Origin: Saxidomus purpurata
Lineage: Eukaryota; Mollusca; Bivalvia; Venerida; Veneridae
Length of the DNA: 64,000 bases
Assembly (NCBI GenBank): GCA_022818135.1
Contig: JAFMSR010000007.1
Span: 12,332,007-12,396,006 of the forward strand
Direction of reading: 5' to 3'
Each line of letters opens with the position of its first letter. Within the stretch, counting starts at the first letter, position 1. Positions 57,166-64,000 of the stretch are shown here, one piece after another. The translations under genes and the position numbers were made by a program. The notes beneath the pieces are model-generated. The model made no database searches. It worked only from the letters and a program-made list of their open reading frames with translations, and was not told the DNA's origin.

Positions 57166-58299
57166 CAGTCCCCCACCGGGGGAATTTTCTACAGTATGAT
57201 TTTCTTGAAGTATAGTGAAAGACCTATCAAATCCATTTGTCTACACACTGGTCGTTGGGCCAAACGTCCGTAACGCGCTTTTGCCTTACGTTACCTGTTT
57301 GCGATATAAATATACATACATTGTACATATAATTCCCCTTACAGAAAACAATTGATGTTGAGTTATTTGTAGGCATATTAATATGTACATACGTATCCAG
57401 TAATGTTGTATTGTAATTCCTGAACATTTAAATAGTTTTTGTAGTTTACGTTCCCAGTGTTTGACAATGAAAATATGTACTGTACAGAGAAAAATAGGTA
57501 ATGGCGTATTGATCTTGCTTTAATGTATAAATTAAGGACCAAACGGTTGAACAATATTCTTTTTGAAGATGCCAGAAGTATGTCTTTTCTGTTTACAAGT
57601 AATTTGTGTTGATTCCTCGGTTGTGCCCTTTCTTACAAGACCACCACTAGTCAGTAATGTTACAAAATGCAAACGACAATGCCATTGAATTCCATTTCAA
57701 GTCCAAAATTATTCGATTACCTATCTAAATACCTGGTTGTAAAGTCATCGTATAATTAAATGTATCACGTCAATGTGTTTTTAAAAAGTATGAAAAAGTA
57801 GAAAATTAATTGAAAGTTATTATGAAACAAAATTTAGAGTGTAGTAGTGTTCGGATAGTCACTACTAGCCGGGTGATTTAAAAACATCACTAGAAGTGTA
57901 TTCAAGCGTCTCAAATAAAGCATCTTAACTGATACTTAAATAATTGGTCCTGGAGTATTTGAGCGTCCAGATAATTTGTATAACTAAAAGGTTTACTCAG
58001 TTACGAGTCAAAAATGTCTCTAAAATATTCATTTTGATATCAATTATGAAATAAAGCATAACAATGGGAAAATAACATAACCATATCTTTGTCTAATTCA
58101 ATGTACATCGGTATAGTCATGGAGCAAGCTGTTTCTCTAAAGACTATAAAGTCGAAAAAAGCCAAAAAGAAGTTGCATGAAAGGAAAAGGGTTAATACAT
58201 TTTAATAGCACTAGGTTCAAGAGCTTGTTGTTCAGTTTACTGTCATTCTAGGTACACAAATACCTAGAAGCCAACAGCGAAGAAAAAAGTCACCCACTC

Positions 58300-59145
58300 A
58301 CTTAAATTTCTCTATGCTGCCTGGTGCATGACGTGATAACAAAAGACGCCAATCTTTCTCTATCAGCTGCTACACGAGGGTCGTCTCTAGCATGTGTCAT
58401 CTGTTCTTAGGGCCCCTTATCGAAGGACCGCCTCCATATCTCTTTATCACGGCCTCTGTGGTACCAATTGTAGAGTTACTTAGGGAGCGACTCTGGTTGC
58501 ATGCCACAAATGTGTGCCAGCTAGCGCCAGCATCGTTCTTGGATGGTTTCAGCAATTGTACACATCCCTGTCTCGTCTCGTTTTTCTTCATTGCGGTTGG
58601 TGTTGGGCAAGAAGTTCTTGAGTGTGCCCTTGTGAATTGTTCTGGAAAACTTCTAGTTTCAGTGTAATGGCGATGGTATTTCTTCCAGCACGCCGAGTAA
58701 TATAAGAGGATACTGGTTATGTTTCTCTTGAAGATCTTGATCATGATGCTTGTGCTGAGTACTGTGATTCTCCATATGGCAAAAGATTTGTTGGCTTTGC
58801 TTATCCTGGTGTTAATCTCTTCGTCACATGTACTGTCCGTGGTGACTTCACTGTCTCGGTCCTTGACACCCTTAAGTTGCCTCCCGCGACTAGGTTGTTG
58901 CTGGTGTTGTTCTTCTCAAGACCTGTATAGTCAATATCCTTTAGCACTGAGTTTAGTGTCAACAGTAGAACTAACTATCTTCCCTGCGTGACACTCTTTA
59001 TAATCCAGTCAATTGCCAGTGAAAAGAGCATTTGCGACAAAATACATCCCTGCTTCAATCTACAGCCGTGGCCATCACACTGCAGCATTTCATTTTAGTT
59101 TAACTACGCCTATGCACCTTTCTTTCTATCAAAAATTCGATACAA
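58300..59145 (-). pseudogene. RTE-like LINE reverse transcriptase, C-terminal part
   Basis: Minus strand reads GCRLKQGCILSQMLFSLAID then WI, matching [GA]-V-[RK]-Q-G-C-x-L-S-P-x-L-F, and further ISKANKSF, IKIFKRNITSILLYYSACW, matching the T-[KR]-x-R-I-F-x-x-x-V-x-x-x-L-L-Y-G-x-x-x-W block. Stops and frameshifts are present. The proximal part continues at 61340-62480. Confidence 0.65.
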
Positions 59146-59149
59146 CTGT

Positions 59150-61329
59150 CGATACATGAAGTGGGAGAATCCATTATAAAATTACCGCTTAAAATAGGGG
59201 TGTCGGTAGTACACTCACATTGTTAGTATATGCGCTTAAATTAAATTTAAACTTTTCTTAACGTCATTTAATACAAACTGAAGACGATATGGCAGATTTT
59301 ATATACAAGGTAAAAAGATTTCGGCGGTCGTCTTTCTCTAGTCACGTTGGTAAACTCTGAGCCAGTTTGCATTTACTGTGTATGACCCGGAAAGTAACTA
59401 CATGTGCCAGTTATGCACTGTCCAATCACCAGTCCGTTGGCTACGTCCGAATGTTCTGATACTCGAAAGTAACAGAACCAGAAAACCATCTTCATGAATG
59501 ATAACAAAACGATAATTTTACCTAAATTTGACTTAAATTGTTTTCTGTAAAATTGGCTACGGCATAGAGTTAAGAAAGTTTTGAAGCAGCAGATCACTGG
59601 AGTCGGGTGAACTTATTACCAAACGATAGCTTCTCAAAGTCGTGAGGTTACACCTCAGTTTATCCCGAGAGTTCAGAAAATCGTAGCTTATACCCAATTC
59701 AAGTTCAGTATGAAATATCCGTGTTACTCAATAATTTTGACAGGTTGTGCCGTAAAACTAATCTTCATAACCAGAGTTTAATCCGTAGAGTCAAGGTTTC
59801 TTACGATGTTAAACGAAGGTTTCTGAATTCCAAAATAAGAAAATGAAACACAACAATTTATTACCGTGTGATATGTGTAATTTTGTAATATTTACAGCCA
59901 ATTGCAAAAATCCAAAACAGTCTGAAGTAGCTACAATTCGCCGAGATGTTGTTTATATTGGAGAAAATATATAATTTTACATTTGTAGTATTCTTGCGGT
60001 GATTCAGGGGCAGGGGTCATTTCTGTGTGAATGATTCAATTGTATCTCTGGCTGATGTTCTAAATCGCTACCGCAAGTTCATGAATTATTTTAAATGCAT
60101 TATGTTCCCTGAAGTCATTATATACTTCTTTTAAAAATAAAACGAAAAGCACAGTTTTGGGTTCATATTCTCAAGCCTTTTTTGAATTGTCTTCATGCGT
60201 ATGGAAATATTTGTACATGTATGTACAATTCAGTGCTTTAAGATATAACAAACAGTATTAGCTGCTTAATTTTCATTAAAAGTGCAGTACGCCATTTTTT
60301 TATTACGCACATCGTAATGTCCATGTTTCGCCAAAATGAGAAGAAAACGTCTTTCCGAAATTGATAATTTGAGTCGCAGCACTTGTAATATATTCCAACA
60401 CTTATGTCGTATTCGGCTTCTGACAAATTTACCTGCCGGCCGAAATCTTTACTTGTTCAAAATTATTTTTTTTCTCTCTGTGAAATCAATATTTCCAGTT
60501 TACTTGTAATGCCAGCCCGACAGTGAACACGAAACTTTTCTTTTGTGAATTCTGATTTTACTTTCAAAGTCTATTGCTTCTCCTACCCTTTTATTTTCGG
60601 GGAAGACTTAGGTTTAATGAGTCTGAAAAAAATTCAAATCGACAAAATTTGGACATGAAAATAAAACGACAGACAGGACAGACGGGAAATTTAATCTCGT
60701 ATACAATTTGTTTATTTCATTAACATGTACATGTACTATACATGATGAAATAATGGGAAAATGTGAATGTTCATTGACACAACTTGATACACTTATACGA
60801 GTACAAATAAAATCGCTAAAGAATAACCTTTGTACTCTTTCGATCACATTCCGGGGAGCTGCATATGAAGGTCTCGGGGGAAATTTCTGTAGACACTCAT
60901 CGGTGTCACTCTTTGTCTGCTTACACCATGATCGTAAAATACGTGTACATATCTATTTAAATACAAATGTATGTCCATTTTACATTGACACCGTAAGGAT
61001 GGGATTGTAATAGATATATTATCGTTTTAATGCTTGAAGTTAGATTCTAAATTTTAAAGATGTGCGATCGTAATCTCAGTCACGAAAAGTACCTATATTT
61101 CCGTTTCAACTTTGTTACGAATTTTGTTAAACTTAACAGCATTGAGATGTATTTATTTAATTACACAAATGTGAAAACTTCTTTTTAAAACAATGCAACT
61201 CACACTAAAGGTCAGGTAGTACACGAGTTGTATTTATCGACCGATACCTGGCTACTGAGGTATACAGTATATTACACCCCTATTTTGAGCGGTTATTTAT
61301 AACAGAATCTTCCACTTAAAGTTGTATCG
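59150..61329. mobile_element. TIR DNA transposon B, non-autonomous (2.2 kb)
   Basis: Inverted relative to 36496-39245 and sharing its termini (CGATACA, ...TTACCGCTTAAAATAGGGG and inverse CGATACAACTTTAA...). It lies inside the RTE-like LINE. Shorter than copy A because A carries additional interior sequence. No transposase ORF. Confidence 0.8.
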
Positions 61330-61339
61330 GATTTTAACA

Positions 61340-62480
61340 AGTGTAAAACGTCTCTGAATGAAACTATACTATCGGGAAATGATGTACAAATATTGCCACG
61401 GCTGTGTAGTGTCCACTTTTAAATGCTGTCTTAGCTGATTGTTGTAAACTTCGCACTCGAAAATTACCATATTGGGACTAGATGATGTCGACCAGTTTCT
61501 TTGAGATTCTGTTTAAACGTACGATCTCTCAAAGTGAGTCACAATGCAGACTTGTAACGCCTTATCAAAGTGATATATTAACGATCTGCCATTCCGGAAA
61601 CTTACCTGTACCTGGCGTTGTATGCTGTCCACTGCTGCTGTAATTAGTTGAAGTATGATGCGACAGAAGACCTTCCTTGAAAAAAAGTGCGATGACTTTT
61701 GTTGCATGCAGTCTCCCTGGTCATGATTCTTGGGCAGCTTTGCAATGACAACCATTCTTTCAGTCAAAGGGAATATTCTCTTTATCCCAGATGCCCTGAA
61801 GAATACGCTGCGGCAATCATCATGTTCCTGGTCCTTTGCCAACAGCATCCCAGCACACACATCATATTCTCGTAGGGTTTTGCCATTCGTTAGCTTGCGA
61901 AAAGCTCTCTCTTAACTATTTATAGAGTGATGGGTCCTAAATTGTTGTCAATATTTTTATATGCTTCATTGATGTCAGCGAGCATTGGTGACTCTGGTCG
62001 GTTCATGATGCATTCAAAATACTCCCTCCATTACTTGATTTAGCTTCCTCTTATGTGAAAAAAACAAAAATCTTATGTGAGCCTTCTTTTCCTCACTCGA
62101 AGGTCCTGGTTTTGTTCATTGTCACCTCATAGTTTCGTGGTGAGTTGGTAGACGTTCTTTACGTCTTGCTGTTCACCGGTTAGCACAGCTTCCCCTGCTA
62201 GTCGCTAAAAACATTGTACACTGGCATTTGTCTTTTCTGGCAAAAATCTTGACTTGCCTTTCTTTTTCCATGAAGAGCGCAGCAGACCTCTCAGTCAACC
62301 TTGGTAGCTTGACGGAAAGGAGTTTTGTTCTTCCATTGTTTCCGCCCATCTATCCATGTCCTCCGATGCGCTCCTCTTGGTGTCCTTAACCTGTACAGCA
62401 GTCTCAGACATGACATTTTGAAGGATATTGAAGCCGTTTTTCGTCTCGACGTAGAAATTAGACACCCTAGAAAATTGATG
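61340..62480 (-). pseudogene. RTE-like LINE reverse transcriptase, N-terminal part
   Basis: Minus-strand fragments KVFCRIILQLITAAVDSIQ and VSFRNGRSLIYHFDKALQV match the K-V-L-x-R-I-[IL]-x-x-R-[IL] and [QE]-x-G-F-R-x-G-R-S-x-x-D blocks of reverse transcriptase. Upstream, REYFECIMNRPESPMLADI matches the segment before the RT core in RTE-type ORFs. Frame-broken. It joins 58300-59145 when transposon B is removed. Confidence 0.65.
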
Positions 62481-62956
62481 GGTTTACATATCTGTTAAGG
62501 GGAATCTGGCCAAGTGCCACCAAATTCACCAATGCATTAATATGTATTAATATGTTTCCAACAAATGAAGAATTATTTCATTCTGCCTTAGTTCAACACA
62601 ATTTCAGTTGCATTTTCTTGTTGTGTTTACGGTAACATTCTGTAACGTAGATGTAGATTACAGCGTTAACAATGTATCCAGCAATTGAAAAATGTGTATT
62701 TTAAGAAACAGTAAGGTTCAATGTAGACATTAAATTCAATTATTGTTATACAGTATATATAGTGATGGGACAACATGGATATTTCATGCAGGTTGACAAA
62801 GCTATTTTGCGTCTACATTTTAGGGGGTAACGTAAATTAACATGGTTTAATTTTCTTATACCCCAATGGCCAGCATGAAGACAATGTGAAAATGTTCAGC
62901 AGATATTGGGTTTTCAAATAAATAGTGTCTACAAAATTCCCCCGGTGGGGGGACTG

Positions 62957-64000
62957 TTTCACCTACTTAAGCCTAAATGTGGTAAATGACGATCGGTTTT
63001 GTTGATGGCAACAAGGTCGTTTGAGATATTATATATGAAGGTAAGGCAAGAGATCTTTATGCTGTCCGGTAGCGAGGTCCATTGGAGGTCTTCGAGCATT
63101 TAGGTGATGCTTGTGAAGGAGAAAAAAACAAAAATAATATCAAACAGGGAATGCCACGTACCAAAAACGCAGAAGACTCTTTGCAGAAGCCATGTTGTAG
63201 TGGGTTCAAGTTGTTGTTGATTTCCCCATGTTGCATTACGTGACTGGTAATAATATGTTTCGAGTAGATTACAGCACATACATGTAAGGAGATAGGAAGG
63301 TAGTTCCCCGGGTTGTACTTGCTCCCTTTCTTATATATTGGTGATACATTGGCTTTCCGCCAGTCATCAGGTTTAGTGCTGGTAGTGAGCGAGTAATAAA
63401 AGATGGTGGTAAGAATAGGAGCTCGATGAGTAGATATATCCATTCATTACTCGAGGAATGATTCCATCAGGATCTGGAGATTTGAAGGGGTTCAAGTTGC
63501 TGAGTAGCTTTCCTACCCCGTTGTTTGTGATTAAGATATCGGGAGCTACTAGATGTTTGATGGGTCGGATATATTCTCCAGTGGTGAATTGATGGTCGGA
63601 GTATTTTCAGAAAAAAACAGCATTGCATTGGTGGTTCAAGATGTTTGCTTCAGTTTTTGGATCTAAAAGTTCCCTCAGTCCAGAAATAGACTTGTTATCT
63701 TTTTTCTTGTGTTTAATGCAGCTCCAGAAACGTTTGGAAGTACTCTTGTCGGTATCAGTCGACTACGTTGTTATCAAGTTGACAATGTAAGACCAATATG
63801 CTTGACGAAGTTTCTTCTTGAGAAGTTGCCTGATGGATTTAAAATTAGCTATGTAGGATAGGTTGTTAGATTTCTTCTTTGCCTTGTAGAGAGGATCTCT
63901 TTTCTTCATAAGTTTCTTGATATCAAAAGTAATCCAAGTTGCAGAGTCTTTTGATATTGCCATTGTGTTTGGAATATGATGGTTAATGCTAAACTTTAGA
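62957..64000 (-). pseudogene. CR1-type LINE ORF2 (linker and reverse transcriptase N-terminus), partial
   Basis: Minus strand from 64000: TWITFDIKKLMKKRDPLYK, then KLRQAYWSYIVNLIT, SKRFWSCIKHKKKDNKSISG, VGKLLSNLNPFKSPDPDGI, DDWRKANVSPIYKKGSKYNPGNY and LNPLQHGF. These follow the order of CR1 ORF2 between endonuclease and RT. After HGF the ORF is broken by the GGTACGTGGCATTCCC repeat and an internal deletion, resuming LQWTSLPDSIK near the C-terminus. The element continues past the window end. Confidence 0.78.

Larger units (their letters stand above)
57166..62956. mobile_element. 5.8-kb TIR element carrying nested LINE and transposon
   Basis: Ends CAGTCCCCCACCGGGGGAAT and inverse CAGTCCCCCCACCGGGGG, about 30 bp similar. 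It separates two parts of one CR1 ORF, which supports a true insertion, although no clean target duplication is visible (AGGTGAAA versus AGGTTACA after a one-base shift). The interior contains an RTE-like LINE with transposon B inside. No own transposase recognised. Confidence 0.6.

Noticed and set aside
1..64000. CRISPR arrays, operons or bacterial-type genes
   Set aside because: Direct repeats here are contiguous tandem monomers without unique spacers, and the genes have spliceosomal introns. The window is eukaryotic.

Overview
This is eukaryotic DNA, most likely from a bivalve mollusc. It is AT-rich and intron-rich, with GT-AG splice junctions at every reconstructed exon boundary, dense non-LTR retrotransposon and MITE relics, and several families of ~145-170 bp tandem monomers of a kind familiar from bivalve genomes. 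The two genes belong to a tyrosinase family that is expanded in molluscs. The taxon call is inference; no marker gene fixes it.

The core is a tandem pair of plus-strand tyrosinase (type-3 copper oxidase) genes. Copy 1 (11878-24664) is complete: 8 exons and 515 residues, with a signal peptide, CuA (H129, H137, H146), CuB (H262, H266, H289), a Cys-rich C-terminal region and a C-terminal transmembrane helix with a short basic tail. Copy 2 (31805 to at least 55674) shows exons 1-6 with the same lengths and phases and about 88% protein identity by eye. Its exons 7-8 are not in the window and should lie beyond position 64000.

The duplication is larger than the genes. Blocks at 1-434, 1404-2560 and 10020-25000 of unit 1 have diverged counterparts at 28240-28675, 28675-29800 and 29940-55680 of unit 2, including a piggyBac relic upstream of each gene. 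Because the units are paralogous, each serves as an empty-site control for insertions in the other. That allows several non-autonomous DNA transposons to be delimited to the base with target-site duplications (435-1403, 16855-18335, 39280-42562, 45792-48183, 52396-53382 and others).

Layout: 1-3 kb repeat plus piggyBac relic; 3.2-8.5 kb TIR elements; 10-11.9 kb 5' flank; 11.9-24.7 kb tyrosinase 1; 24.7-28.1 kb simple repeats and a LINE 3' end; 28.1-31.8 kb unit 2 flank; 31.8-45.1 kb a 13-kb first intron of tyrosinase 2 swollen by nested transposons; 45.1-55.7 kb tyrosinase 2 exons 2-6; 55.7-64 kb nested LINE and DNA elements on the minus strand. The most unusual structures are two fold-back elements, 39280-42562 and 45792-48183. 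They share the terminus ATGGAASGCCGG, and their inverted arms are built from short AT-rich tandem arrays. Apart from the two tyrosinases, no ORF looks like a functional host gene.
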